A stretch of DNA of 64,000 bases, taken from Rhynchospora pubera. Taxonomy: Eukaryota > Streptophyta > Magnoliopsida > Poales > Cyperaceae. The stretch is taken from NCBI GenBank assembly GCA_028095005.1, contig CM051460.1, forward strand, positions 159,335,461 through 159,399,460, given 5' to 3'. The notes beneath the pieces are model-generated. The model was not told the origin of the DNA. It made no database searches and worked only from the letters and a program-made list of their open reading frames with translations. The position numbers and the translations under genes are program-made. Every line of letters begins with the position of its first letter. Position 1 is the stretch's first letter. Below, piece after piece: positions 11,820-23,842 of this stretch.

Positions 11820-12060
11820 AACGGAAGTAAAATTGATGCCTTATACCTCAAACCTCCCCACCTTGCACCCCATCCCCGAGGCCAGGCCTCCTTAGGCCCC
11901 GACCTCCCCACCCCGGGCAGAGGCAACCCGCCTCGCACCCCATCCCCTGAGGCCGGGCCTCCGTAGGAACGAAGCAACAGTTCGACTCCATGTCCGGTTA
12001 ATCAAGCGACAGTTCGACTCCATGTCCGGTTTGCAATGAGCGAGGTCGAGCACTTTCCTC
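11820..12060. other. GC-rich island with a short tandem duplication
   Basis: The stretch 11845-11970 is markedly C-rich, with a partly repeated CTCGCACCCCATCCCC-type motif. It is followed by two near-identical copies of CAGTTCGACTCCATGTCCGG (about 11978 and 12010). The latter resembles a tRNA T-arm 3' half, but no cloverleaf can be drawn. Origin is unknown. Confidence 0.4.
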
Positions 12061-13244
12061 GAAGCAACGAACTGAGCTGGGGATGGGGACGGACGGGGGT
12101 GAAGAGAAGGGTACTGGAGATGTCCAGCTGGGTTCCCGTGTAACGGCTCTCGAAGATTTTAATTTAAACAGGCTCTTGGGCCTTCGCTAAGCCCACACAA
12201 TTTTAGGCTTAAAGAAAGGCCTAAAACTTATAACAAGGTCAAAGGAGTGAGAATTCATCGGAGAACATCAGAACAAGTTGAAAGGAGAGAATAAAAATAA
12301 AATATGATTGCAAGTGGGAACACTGAATTTTTGCATTTGGAGTTGGATGTCTATATAGTGGACCACTGAATCCCTTAAACTATGTAAATGTATAAAAGGC
12401 AATTGATATCCATTAAAACAAAGATATTTTTAACATTAATGCCCACAATACGGGCATATAGAAAATGATTTATGTGCTCTCTTTGGGATGAATGCTCATT
12501 AATGTTTTTCTATAAATGTCAAAAACGTTAAAATGTTGCTCATAAAAGAATGACCACCGCAACATTTCAAGAACAGCAATTAAGTTAAACGGTTAAGATA
12601 TTTACAATTTTTTCCATTTACCGACTATCACATTAATTATCGTGCTAATTATCTATTTTATGGCGTGTCCAAAACTTTTATTGAAATGGACACCCACGCA
12701 TTTTCATTTAGAGTTCTGATTTCTCAAATTTTTAATGAATTAAAACAATCTCAAGTCCTTACAGAAACTGTTTAAATCAACAGCGTAAATTAGAAGGTTA
12801 TACAGTTAAAATTACAATTTGCAAAACAGTATTTATGAAACAAACAGCATCAAATCCATTCAGATTTTGACCACTTCTCTGAATTATCCAACGGACATCT
12901 AAAATAATCCACATATTAAATTAATTACGTTACAATTTGTTAGAACATTTAAATAATTTTCATGTTCCGTTCAGATTTTAACTACTAATTTAAGTAATAA
13001 AATTACTCCACCGGATGGATAAATGTCCATGTCTTCAATTTTCATCCACAAGGAGTCTGGCTGGAGGAGGTCCTGCCGTCCTGTTAACTGCTAATGTACG
13101 GTGCACCAGGCGCACCCAAATTCACTTCGCTTATCCGTGCTCTCTCCTCTGTTCGCCGTCTCTTGTATTTAACACTCCTCTACTCGCAAATTCCTCTTTA
13201 ATTTCTGATTCTCTCTCAAACTATTAAAAAAAAAAACCAAACTC
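12061..13244. promoter_or_regulatory. Upstream region of the GGPP synthase gene
   Basis: AT-rich sequence. The last ~100 bases are a pyrimidine-rich leader ending in a short A-run just before the ATG at 13245. A weak TATA-like TTGTATTTAAC lies near 13163. No other feature is seen. Confidence 0.35.
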
Positions 13245-14291
13245 ATGGCTTCTTTACCTTCCCACTTCCTCTCCAGCCAATTTCTGGTCTCAAAACCCTA
13301 TCTCCCTGGAATCTCTCCCACCTCCTCCTCCCTCCGCCAATTCTCCCGCTTTGCCATCTCCGCTCAGGCTCCAACAGCCATCAAATTCGATATAAAGCAA
13401 TACATGATTGAGAAAGCCGCCATGGTTAACAAGGCCCTCGACTCGGCCATCCCGGACAAGGCCTTCCCCCAAAGCGGTCGCCTCCAGGAGGCCATGCGTT
13501 ATTCCCTCATGGCTGGAGGCAAACGGGTCCGACCCGCCTTATGCCTTGCCGCATGCAAATTAGCTGGAGGACTTGAGCCGTGGGCTTTACCGGCTGCGTT
13601 GGCAACTGAGATGATCCACACCATGTCGCTGATCCACGACGATATGCCGTGCATGGACAATGATGACCTTCGCCGTGGCAAGCCGACGTGTCACAAGGCC
13701 TTCGATGAACCGACAGCTATTCTGGCAGGTGATGCCTTACTGGCACTGGCGTTTGAAACAGCTTCTGACTTGTCTGCTTATCCTGATGACGTGTCACCCG
13801 ACCGTGTAGCCCGGGCAGTTGGTGAGTTGGCCCGGTGCATTGGCGCTCAAGGTTTGGCAGCTGGTCAATTGGTGGATCTCGAATCCACCGGGCTTGATGA
13901 ACCGGTACCATTAGAAAAACTGGAGTACATCCATTTACATAAGACGGCTGCTTTGCTGGAGGCTGCGGTTGTTTCTGGGGCAATTATTGGAGGCGGGTCT
14001 GATGAACAAGTTGACCGGTTGAGGCAGTATGCAAGAAGTATTGGGTTGCTGTTTCAGGTTGTAGATGACATACTGGATCTGACCAAGTCATCAGAGGAAT
14101 TGGGGAAGACGGCTGGGAAGGACTTGGCTAGTGATAAGACAACCTACCCGAAGCTCATCGGGTTGGATAAGTCGCGCCTATTTGCAGAGGAGTTGTTGGG
14201 GCAGGCGAAAGAGCAGCTGAATGAGTTTGACCCAGAATCAGCTGCTCCTTTGGTTTACCTGGCAAATTACATTGCTTACCGACAGAAGTAG
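13245..14291 (+). CDS. GGPPS: Geranylgeranyl diphosphate synthase, plastid type
   Basis: This is a trans-prenyltransferase that condenses isopentenyl diphosphate with allylic diphosphates to make C20 GGPP for chlorophyll, carotenoid, tocopherol and diterpene pathways. The gene is intronless, 348 residues, typical of plant GGPPS. Residues 1-45 are rich in Ser and lack acidic residues, as in a chloroplast transit peptide. The first aspartate-rich motif DDMPCMD is at 132-138 and the second, DDILD, at 274-278. The KRVRP substrate loop is at 93-97. One CxxxC motif (Cys100, Cys104) is present, the motif used for pairing with small subunits in heteromeric enzymes. The C-terminus LANYIAYRQ is characteristic. 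All catalytic residues expected of an active large-subunit enzyme are visible. Plastid targeting is inferred from the N-terminus; a mitochondrial or dual form is less likely but not excluded. Confidence 0.96.
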   Translation: MASLPSHFLSSQFLVSKPYLPGISPTSSSLRQFSRFAISAQAPTAIKFDIKQYMIEKAAMVNKALDSAIPDKAFPQSGRLQEAMRYSLMAGGKRVRPALCLAACKLAGGLEPWALPAALATEMIHTMSLIHDDMPCMDNDDLRRGKPTCHKAFDEPTAILAGDALLALAFETASDLSAYPDDVSPDRVARAVGELARCIGAQGLAAGQLVDLESTGLDEPVPLEKLEYIHLHKTAALLEAAVVSGAIIGGGSDEQVDRLRQYARSIGLLFQVVDDILDLTKSSEELGKTAGKDLASDKTTYPKLIGLDKSRLFAEELLGQAKEQLNEFDPESAAPLVYLANYIAYRQK

Positions 14292-16780
14292 AGCTCAGGT
14301 TAATTGTAATATGCTTTGATTTATTGGATGCTTTCATTTAATTGTAATATGTTTATTGCTGGCAAATAACTGTAAGGTCTCTTTTCCTAACTTGTTAGGT
14401 TGGATATTTATAGTAGGTTAAAGCCACTGGAGATTTCTCTGTTAACCTGATATAACTTCCCAAAGCCTATATCTTGTTACTTTCCAAATTAAGGTGTAAG
14501 TGGAGGAAACGAGACCAACCAAATAAGTTGGTGAATAAGTAATTTTCCATTCCTATACATTTTCTTGGTAATCTCCTTTTCCTTCATCGTGTGGTTAAAA
14601 CACAGTATTCGAGATTTCCATTTTTTTGGTAGAACAGTATAAAAAGTTAAAAAGAATAAAAAGAAATCTAAAAAGATCAATCATAATGCAAACTTAGTGG
14701 GACTGGTATATGATGGTACAATGGCGATCAGCTGAACATCAATTTCATGACAGCATTCTGGAAAGTAGAAAAATGTTTTGTTTCGCTGATGATTGCTCTA
14801 TTATTAGAAATATTATATGCAATTTCAAGATGAAATTTTCAATAGCATCTTAGTTGATCGATATGAAGTTTGTACTTCCTATCTATTAAGGATCCAACGT
14901 TTGTGCCTCTGAGCTGGAACAGAGAACTTGGATTCTGATTATGCCCTTTCCTGGAGGCACATGGTGAAACCATACCAAAATCCACTGTCAGATAACTCCC
15001 GTTTTGGAGTTGATAACATTAGCTGCAGTGCACAATGCAGCAGGTGTCAGGTTGCCATTCACTTGGTGATTTTTGTGCTGTCTGCCATCAAAAATCATCT
15101 CCTGACAAGTGTGGCTGCATCCAGGATCCAGCACAGCTTCCAGATCAATAGGATGAGCATCAACGCCCCCTCCCTTCTCTCTGCAGTGCTCCTAAATGCA
15201 ATCAAATCTATATTCTAATATTCATTACATACCAGAAGAAGAACAATGCACATTCTGGTTCACTTGACATTGGCAAATGCCGCAATATTCGTTTGCGAGT
15301 CTCTTCTGTTTTTTTTTTAGTAATGGTCCTAGAATGCTAGAATTCACAGATCAGTTGTCGACTTGTGTAGTATGTTTGCTTATTTGCGTTGAGGACCAAA
15401 TGTACAGGCCACAGACTTAATGTGTTTACTTTTAAAACTGGAAATAAATAAATAGAGCCCGTCATATTCTCAAGGAAGAAAAATGAAATTAGGCACGTTG
15501 CAAGTAGCTTTTTTCCATCTGAAGATGTAAGGTGTTGATGATAAGAAACATAGAAAAAGCTTGTACACGCGCATTTTCTTCTTATTTTTATAAAGAAGTA
15601 TACTGAATAGATTGACCGTCTCTTTTTTAGGACAATTTTAGTGTACTTATATTCCATGATACATCCAAATTCATGTCAAATTTCTAATTCATTTCTTGTG
15701 TCGGTTATATTGATAATCAATATTTGATTTGAAGTTTGACTACATTTGAATGTTATTATGGTTTTGCCCTTGTGTTAATCTAATGGCTTCATGAAGAATT
15801 TAATTTTCCTTTTGGCCCAGTAGAACATTCAATAGACAAATTATTTGGGAAATCCTGATTAACATGCAGTTGGAACTTGGAAAGGGTTATCTGCATTAAA
15901 TGATGGACATCCGGATTTTGTTGAAGAGTTGTTAAGGCAAGCGGGTGTTCTATTTCACAATTTGTTTGGTATGTCACCAAAATTTTGATGATATGCTTAT
16001 TGGTATTTCTCCTAGTATATTTGCTGATTATTATACTTCTTTCAATATATAAGAGAGGAGAAAATCTTACCCCCAGCTCCTATCAAAGAAAGCTGCAAAG
16101 AACAGCAACTTTGCTTGGATTCCGGATGGGAGGGATCGGCTATATAATAGTCATAAAATCTGACAAATTTCGCGACCCAGTCATTGCTTCCCCTGCAAAA
16201 TACTGAATTTCACAAGCAGAAAACCCAAAAAAAAAGGCAAATATTAAGAAGAAATCACCTTCGCAGCCCCCAGTGAATTTGGCAACGCCACTCATTTTTT
16301 TTTTTCTTCTTTTTTTTCTCCCCTCCAGAAATTTGGAGAGACTACAGAAAGCGATTGGCATGACTCCGACAGAACACCTATATGGTCTACCTTTCCTTTT
16401 CTCTTGTTCCTTCTCTTTTAATGTCGCTATTTCCTGAATTTCTTCTCCTTTATTCATGCACAACCTTTGTGATAAAGGGTCATCGCTCAGGTTAGTATAT
16501 GACTATTGTTAGGAAGAATGGGGAAATTAAAGTTATTTTTAGTCTAAAAATATGCATGTCATCAACTGTTGCGTTAGGTTTTATAGTTTTATTTAGTATC
16601 TTTTTTTTTCATGGGCTGCTACATTGTCAATCGTAGCCTGTCTTTTTCTTAAAATTTTAAACTAGGAAGAAAACTTGTGGCGGTCTGTACCAAGGATTCA
16701 GGGAAAAGTAGTGCCGTAAAAATTATAAATCCTGATAAATGAGCCAACCGGGAAAAGGACATCAAGTGAACTATCACAGG
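14292..16780. other. GGPPS 3' flank and intergenic region
   Basis: The first few hundred bases are the presumed 3' UTR. The segment 14890-15220 is less AT-rich and has a 96-codon open frame starting at 14928, but it lacks recognisable domains and I do not call it a gene. A short segment at about 15900-15970 reads like a protein fragment (GHPDFVEELLRQAG) but is too short to interpret. The rest is non-coding. Confidence 0.4.
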
Positions 16781-16814
16781 ATGTGACTTCAAAACTGCTA
16801 TACTATCAGGAATT

Positions 16815-17324
16815 ATGCCTACCTGTCCAAGACAGGAACCAATCAGTGTGCAAGCTCAAATTGAGAGTCATCAGCACATGTGCTACATTGATGGATCACA
16901 TTCTGATATTGACAAAGCGGGTTGGGCAAACAGTCTGTTTGCTGGAGAGTGCCTGGTGGAATATGGAATGGATTATGGTCGCTCTATCTCCCCTCTTGGC
17001 TCTGAACTAAATACATTAATTATTGCTATGAAGGCTGTACAACAAAGAGGTATGGCTAAGTGCACATTCGCAACTGATTGTCTTCAGTTGTGCGAGATGG
17101 TACAGGGAAAAATAGCACCAGAAAATATTGATTGGCGTTTGTTTGAGTTGCTTTTTGAAGCTTTATTTCTTTTCAGATCTCATCATGCATGGACGTGCAT
17201 GCACATCAGTAGGGAGGATAACATTTTGACAGATGACTTAGCGAGATATGCTAGAATTAATAGGGTAGCTCATTGTGATTTTACTTTTCCTATGTTCCCT
17301 TACTCCTCCCGTACTTTGTTGTAA
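16815..17324 (+). pseudogene. RNase H-like (RVT_3) domain of a LINE polyprotein
   Basis: A 169-residue frame holds the plant RVT_3 RNase H fold. The first Asp is in CYIDGS (about residue 25), the Glu in SELNTLIIAM (about 67), the second Asp in FATDCLQL (about 94), and the final Asp pair in NILTDDLARYA (about 141). All four acidic positions are retained. Such domains cut RNA in RNA:DNA hybrids during reverse transcription. The frame begins at a local ATG rather than within a longer polyprotein, so it is most likely a truncated retrotransposon end. A domesticated stand-alone RNase H gene is the alternative. Confidence 0.65.
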
Positions 17325-17386
17325 TTTTTTGAACTGGTTCATGTAATGCTCTTTGCCTAAGCGGCCCATTTGACAAAAAAAAAAAA
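16815..17386 (+). mobile_element. 3' end of a LINE-type (non-LTR) retrotransposon
   Basis: An RNase H-like domain is followed about 50 bases later by a short 3' UTR and a poly(A) run (17375-17386), the arrangement of a 5'-truncated plant L1 element. No upstream endonuclease or reverse transcriptase could be read. A second A-run at 17407-17418 with the word AGACCAATT on both sides may be a later poly(A) scar. The TSD of the LINE itself was not found. Confidence 0.6.
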
Positions 17387-17419
17387 CAATAGACCAATTA
17401 TCCTTCAAAAAAAAAAAAG

Positions 17420-19231
17420 ACCAATTTGCACAATTTCACAATCAAAACAACATCATATGAATTCGCCGTCCACTAAGTCACTGTACTTTAGTGTTATGGA
17501 CGGTATTCCAGCCTAATCGTTGGTTTTTGTTTGAATAGATCCTGTCATATTTCATCTGTCCGTCCATCATCCTTTTTTTGGATGGTTCTGCTGCCTTCGC
17601 TCTCATTGGTCCCACGTGTCATGCAAGTACAACATACCTTAATCAGTGTGGAACTTTTTACTGACTTTTTAAGGGTGTGCTCCACAAACGATTTTAATTT
17701 TAAGAATGTGAGATTAAATAAGAGGAGGAAAAGAGTATCTCCTCTAAGACTTTAAACGCTCCAGGAAGGGGATTAAGCGAAATAAGAGGAGAGCGGAGGT
17801 AAAGTCAGCGAAAAAACTCAATACAAGTTACTCTCGTATGTAATCCTTGATTTTGGGTTACTCATCCCCTCACACCTCATCTCCTCTAAGGGCTCGTTTG
17901 GTAGTGTCAAATTTAACTTGATTTTTGGGACAATGAACTAATCTAAGGATCTTGCATCGCCAAATAATTTTGAGGTTAACGGGACTAACACTATCTCCGT
18001 AACTTAGACATTTTATATTTGAGCGTTCCTCGAACACCAAAAATATATATATATCATATCTAAAGAAGAGAAAAACCTTGAGAAGAAACCTTAAATTTTC
18101 AAATTTGAAATTTCAAAATTAAAAATTAAAAATTTCAAATTTCAAATTTTAACTTTAAAAATTTTTCACCTTTTAAAATTTCAACTTTTTTAAAATTTCA
18201 AATTTTGAAAATCTCAAGATTTAAAATTTTCGAATTCTAATCTAGATTAAAATGAATGTAATAAGTGATAACTAACTTTAACCTTTCATACCAAGCAATA
18301 ATTACTAATATAAGTTAGTACTAACTTTAACTTCAAACACTAATTCCAAAATGCTAACTTTAACTCTTGACAATAATTCAGCATGAACTACCTTAGCTTC
18401 ATCACGCTATATTTTTTAAATGATAATAATTCAGCATGAACTATCTTAAAATAATGATCGACACAACTATTTTTAATATATTTAATAAAAAAAATAAAAA
18501 CTATTTTTAATTATAGAAATACAAAAAAAACTATATTTACCTAGTGTAATAAAAGGTCAAAATAGGGAAAAAAACCATAGAACTTAACTAATATTATAGA
18601 TTATAGATTATAGATTATAGATGAGGATTTTTTATGATAGTTCAAATAAAACTCGAATACAATTAGAGAACAATTGTCATAAAGAATCTGATCCCAAAAT
18701 AGAGGTGAGCAAAAAAAACTGGTAACGTATGAGATAACTTAAATTTGACTCAGAAAAAACTAGGTTGTAACTTGAGACAACGGAATTCGTATTGGCAAAA
18801 ACTCGAGCTGAACTAGGTTGGCTTATTGTGAGTTGAGTTTGAATTGAACTCAACTAATGAGCCGACTCGTGATGTAATAAATTTATATTTCAAATAGTAT
18901 TATCAACATAAAATTAAAAATTTATAAACATTATAATAATTTTCTTCTCATATATTATTATTTTAAATAATTGTAACATACGGCAGATTGAGTTTCAAGT
19001 TATTTTTTAAATCAATAGAAAAAATATAAAAGGCAACAATTTTATTGTTTAAAATGAGGTTCACTAAAATCAGTCACGACTGACGGATGGACCAGTCAGC
19101 CGCAATTGTATCTCAATTTTTTAGATTCTAATGGCTAATCCGAATTGTTCAATGTTTGGATACCAAATTTTATATTTTTCTGAATTTTTTTATTATTTTT
19201 TTGAGAATTTTTAAAATCGTTGTTATTGAAG
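17420..19231. other. AT-rich intergenic region
   Basis: No gene is seen. The stretch 18090-18245 is a low-complexity series of AAATTT/TTTAAA words. A TATAGAT heptamer-like tandem runs at about 18595-18624. A possible hAT-like left end (TAGAGGTGAGCA near 18698) has no matching right end. Confidence 0.45.
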
Positions 19232-19480
19232 CCGAAATTATTTTATATAAGAATTTATACCTCTAAAATTTTAATAGAAAGGATTATTTATTTTTTTTAA
19301 TAAGGAGAAAGTTATAACCCGTTTATAAAACGTGTTGCTCTCTCTCCTCTCTAACGCGTTTTATAAACTGATAATAAGACATTTTACTCGTTTTATAAAC
19401 GGGTAATTAGACTGCACTCAATGAGATAACATTTCATGCAGATTCTGATAAAGCCGACAAAATAACGCATTTTATAAATG
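19232..19480 (+). mobile_element. Degenerate single arm of the same MULE family
   Basis: Starts CCGAAATTATTTTATA like the element at 3825, continues with the same poly-purine tract and AATAAGGAGAAAGTT, then decayed CGTTTATAAAACG modules (CCCGTTTATAAAACGTG, ACGCGTTTTATAAACTG, CTCGTTTTATAAACGGG). No partner arm or 9-bp TSD is found, so it is a truncated relic. Confidence 0.65.
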
Positions 19481-20104
19481 AATACAAAAGGCCTAGTCAC
19501 AATCTCAAGTGGCATTTTCTTTCGGTTAGACTTGCTCATCAATAGCATAACATCACATGGCTATTTATTTTTTAACGTCAAAATTTTACTTGTTGGTTCA
19601 CACTTTATCAGCCTCTAGCATGCTAGTGGTTGGCTATTTTTCTTAAGCATATTTTTCACACTTCTACAAAATATGGTTTACGCATGAAAATAACCAACTA
19701 CAGTTACTGACAAACCCCATAAAAATTAATCTGAAGAACAAAATATTTCTCATGATCTCACTAGTGAATATAGTTTTCTCTTTTCAAGTTTTCATACATG
19801 CTTGGAAGTGTGGTGAATAAGCAATAAATAACTTATTTTAGAACAAAAGTGATGAATAAAGAATGGTGAAAAATTATCTATTTATAAATATGATGTTGTT
19901 TGGGTGGTTAGTTAAGAACAAAAATAAGAGAAAAAAATATAAAATAATGATTTGTTGTTGGATGGTTAGTTCTAATCTAGTTCTATGAAACAAAAACAAG
20001 AACCCGAACAACTAATTATGCTTGTCCTAAAATGTGTTTGACAACTCCAATAAGGATTTGGGGTGCTTATTCAATGTTGTTGTGCGGTAAGCAACTAAGC
20101 ATCT

Positions 20105-20107
<3 letters not shown>
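19481..20107. other. Spacer
   Basis: AT-rich, no gene. Contains the words TTGTTTGGGTGGTTAG and TTGTTGGATGGTTAG about 70 bases apart, which look like the remains of a small transposon. Confidence 0.35.

Positions 20108-20163
<56 letters not shown>
20108..20163. repeat. (TA)n microsatellite
   Basis: About 27 uninterrupted TA dinucleotides. Unlike the other long TA runs in the window it has no palindromic MITE next to it. Confidence 0.95.
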
Positions 20164-20165
<2 letters not shown>

Positions 20166-20509
20166 TCATCATGAAAGAAAAATTTCTCCATATGTAGTCA
20201 CCTGCATGAGAACTTTCTTCTTTTTTTGAGAGGCTAGACAGAGACTTTCAAGCAGTTTCTGCAGCAGAAAATAACTTTCTAGGGAGGAAACCTAATTTTT
20301 TCCAGTAAATTTTAACATTTCATAATTTTTAACATCTATTTGAAATTACTTTTTCATTAGAATTTCAATTTTTCTGTATTTCATGCAAACATATGTGTCA
20401 CTTTTAATTTTCTATGAAATTAATAATTTCACGTAAAAATGTAGCATATTAACTGAAAAGGCAAAACATTTTATGTTATGTATTATTAATACGTGATATA
20501 TGCACCTTC

Positions 20510-20667
20510 GGCTCCGTTTGGATGAGTGTGGGAAGAAGGGAAGAAGGAAAGAAGTGGAAAGAAGTATTGAAAAGTGTGTAACTTTGTGAAGAGTTTGGAT
20601 TGTTTAATAATAAATTTGGGTCCTTCTTTCCTTATTCTCTTCTTCCCACTCCAATCCAAACACAGCC
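20510..20667 (+). mobile_element. Short MITE, family A, copy 3
   Basis: Ends are GGCTCCGTTTGGAT and ATCCAAACACAGCC, flanked by a 3-bp duplication TTC (20507-20509 and 20668-20670). The core includes AAGTGTGTAACTTTGTGAA. Confidence 0.88.
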
Positions 20668-20670
20668 TTC

Positions 20671-22579
20671 ATCTTCAGTTAACTGAAAATGATACTGACT
20701 TTCTACAAATAAAAAAAAAAACAAAAACAAAAATCGTAAATACTTTTAATATTTTACCGTAATATTTGAAAGATGCTGATCATTTTTATTCAAAGCAGAG
20801 TATTTTAAAGGTAAATTATATGTTCGAGACAAATATTTAAAAAAAAAAAGTTCAGAGCCTTTTATTTCAAATAAGCTGTGTAGGCCAGAAATATATGATT
20901 ACAAATTACATGGCGTTCCGACCCATGCAATTTCTTGTATATACGATTAAATTTTTTAAATTGGGTCACCAAGCCGATCACGAGCGTGCATGCGGTCTTG
21001 AACCTAAATCTCTTTAGAAGTTTGAGATAAATATCATGTATTACAAAGTTTGATAGAATATTTATTGCAATAATAATTTTTCAGAATCTAATAGTGGCAA
21101 CTCAAAATTTTTGAGGAAAAGATTATGCTAGCAGATGAGTGAATTTTATATGCATATTCAGGTACTATTTTGTCTCCAAACTAAATTAATTATCTTGACT
21201 TTACATAGTTTACATAGTTGAGATGAGTTTAAGTTAGTTTAATAAGAGTTTTTGTGTCAAGAATGAGTTACTATCATAGTTTTTAATTTTATTACAGATT
21301 CTGAATAAGAAATGACTTGGATGAGTCTATGAAGTTGAAGATCTCGTTCTAAGTTTTCCAACGGTTCTTGAATCACCTCAAATGGAGTTCGGATGAAGGA
21401 GATATGTCCAAAATATTGACAGGACGCAGTGCTGGCATTTTTCAATGACCCGCTAAAAGTTCCAGCGACCCACCAGACCTGGAACTGCCAGATTTATCAA
21501 AATTGCTTGATTTAAAAGTTCTATGTTTTGATAACGGTTTCTACCGACTCCATGTGCATACAGAGCGTGTCTTCAGTTAATTCTAACGTTTCTACACCTT
21601 CTCAAGGCCTATTAGAGACTAGTTTGAGGAGATTTTGAGAGACAACAAGAGGGAGACCAAATCCAAAGTCAAGTTAGGGTTAGATATTGAGTTATTTGAG
21701 AGTTAGGTCTCAAGTCCAGATCATGACAGCACAGCGCCAAGCAGGTTGATTGCGACAGCAAGAGACGTCTTTGATAGGAGATTTTGACACGCAAGAGCAA
21801 TTAGTTGTAATCTTTCCTTATTCAATACGAGGAAAAATAGGTTAATTAATTGATAACCAGACCTAAAACGAGAGTTTGATTTGGGATCTTAATTAAGCCA
21901 TTACCCCTACATAATTATTAACTAAGTCAATTTGCATTCACGTCGCTAATCCTAGCGGGTCGCTGAGTGAACCGGGAGGTTGTTTATGCCCGCCAAGTAA
22001 CCAGCGACCAGTCTAATATGTTAGCGACCTAAATTCTTTTAGCAGACCGCTAGAACTGGGACTAAGAAGAAGTGTTAGCAACCAGAAACTCTAGAATCAC
22101 GTGACTTGCTCAATCTCTTTCATTAATTCTTGTTTTGACCTCGAAACCAGACTTAGAATTTAGGCTCACCCACGTGCAATTTTGGAATTCTTAAGAGTTG
22201 AAAACCGTCTAGCTAGTTTAGTAAAGTAAAAGATCGATATTTCAACATCGTTTATGTGGATTCGACTCTCAAAATATTCTACAAACGATTAAATAAGTAA
22301 ACACGAAGTTTTTATTTTAATATTTGATTCCCATCGATCACTAGCTGCCACACTTTATTTTGCTGCCACGACAAATGCCACTAAATTCCAACCGTTGGAT
22401 GACATTGATTGATAGTTGTGATTTATCAAGTAGATGCTATTAAGAGTCACTTTTGTCTTTTTTTTTTCTTTAAATGCATCAAGTAAATCGTAAATACAAC
22501 TATCCATCGATTGTCATCTATCGGTTGAAACTCGGTGTATCTGTGCAGCCCGAAAAAGTGAGGCAGTAGAACTCTTCTC
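20671..22579. other. Intergenic region, possible old retrotransposon sequence
   Basis: No coding potential. The stretch 21240-22300 is less AT-rich and has repeated GCGACC/CGACCC words; it could be a decayed LTR or leader, but no paired ends were found. Confidence 0.35.
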
Positions 22580-22582
22580 AAA

Positions 22583-22741
22583 GGCTCCGTTTAGATAGAT
22601 GTGGAAAGAAGAGAAGAAAGGAAGAAGTGGGAAGAAGTATTGGAAAGTGTGTAATTTTGTAAACAATTTAAATTGTTTATAATAAATTTGGACATTTTTT
22701 CTTCTTTCTTCTTCCTTTTTCCAACCCATCCAAACAAGGCC
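22583..22741 (+). mobile_element. Short MITE, family A, copy 4
   Basis: Ends are GGCTCCGTTTAGAT and ATCCAAACAAGGCC, flanked by a 3-bp duplication AAA (22580-22582 and 22742-22744). Confidence 0.86.
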
Positions 22742-22744
22742 AAA

Positions 22745-23324
22745 GTTTCAGAACCATGTTAAAATAAGCAGAGAAAAAACTCTAATGTGAACGTTGGTTT
22801 GTACCAAGTCCAAACTAGACTTTTTCAAACGGCCCAAGCTGCAGCCTAAGTTCCTGCGTGTTTGGATGCATGGTGATTGATGAATAAGGACTTATTCAAA
22901 TTCTAAAATTTTGTTAGAATATGAATAAGCACTTATATAAGTTCAAATTTTTTATTCATATATTGTTTGATTTTACATAAATAAAAAATTTGGAGATTAT
23001 TTTTTATTCACTCCGTACCTGTTAAAAGTTAACGATAACGATACATAATAGATAATAATAATGTTATAATAAAAATATATATAACATCGTAAATAAATAA
23101 TATCAAATAAATATACGGATAAAGTACAATATTTAGATAATACTTTAGATAATAAAAATCATAAAATTTATTCTCATGTCAATTGACATTAAAAAAAATT
23201 ATATAACTAATTACTAAATTATCATATAAAAGAGTGTAAATTAATTTTTTCATCAACATAAACAAATTTCGATGAAGACCAAAACTAATACCATATCTTA
23301 CAAAATATGATAAAAACATGATTA

Positions 23325-23360
<36 letters not shown>

Positions 23361-23363
23361 TAT
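22745..23363. other. AT-rich spacer ending in a CATA/TA microsatellite
   Basis: Non-coding. The end (23323-23363) is a (CATA)n then (TA)n array that forms the left border of the next element. Confidence 0.5.
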
Positions 23364-23789
23364 AGAGAGAGAGAGATTGGCTAAAGTATACTCCAGCATA
23401 CGGATAGTCTGTATGCTGGAGTCGTTTCTCAAAATCTAAAATACATGCAGTCGATCCGAACCTTTCAAATTGTTCTTCATATTGAAATCTCTTAGGAAAT
23501 CAAAATTTATTATTTTTCGAAATTGTTTACTATATATTATGTTATTTTAAAAAAAAACACTGTAAAGGAGTTGTAAAGGAGTATTTCTAACCCTTCAATT
23601 TGAGAATAGCATAATATATAATAAAAATTTTGAAAAAAATATAAAATTTGGTCTTGAAGGATATTTTTACATGGAGAACAACTTGAACGGTTTGGATCGA
23701 CGGTTTGAATTTTAGATTTTGAGAAACGACTCTAGCATACGGATTTGATCTGTATGCTGGAGTATATTTTAGCCAATCTCTCTCTCTCT
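23364..23789. mobile_element. Palindromic MITE in a TA/GA microsatellite (type 1)
   Basis: A near-complete inverted repeat. The left end, GATTGGCTAAAGTATACTCC, matches inverted GGAGTATATTTTAGCCAATC on the right, and the two halves pair for ~200 bases each. It is bordered by GAGA/TATA on the left and TCTC/TATA on the right. Insertion inside (TA)n resembles the rice Micron elements, which are known to target TA microsatellites. No coding capacity. Confidence 0.8.
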
Positions 23790-23809
23790 ATATATATATA
23801 TACATATAT

Positions 23810-23842
<33 letters not shown>

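Noticed and set aside
11771..11977. ORFs on both strands in the C-rich island
   Set aside because: Explained by C-rich composition with few stop codons; Pro/Gly-rich translation on both strands.
11978..12035. tRNA gene suggested by GTTCGACTCC box B-like words
   Set aside because: No A box at the right distance and no cloverleaf can be drawn.
14928..15218. 96-codon ORF downstream of GGPPS
   Set aside because: No domain, no homology recognised; the composition shift alone is not enough.
16140..16463. 107-codon minus-strand ORF
   Set aside because: Lysine/glutamate-rich frame opposite a poly-pyrimidine tract; no supporting feature.
17880..18060. MITE starting GGCTCGTTTGGTAGTG
   Set aside because: Left-end-like motif only; no inverted right end within 500 bases.
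21240..22300. Solo LTR or gypsy leader
   Set aside because: Composition is suggestive but no TG..CA ends with matching TSD could be found.
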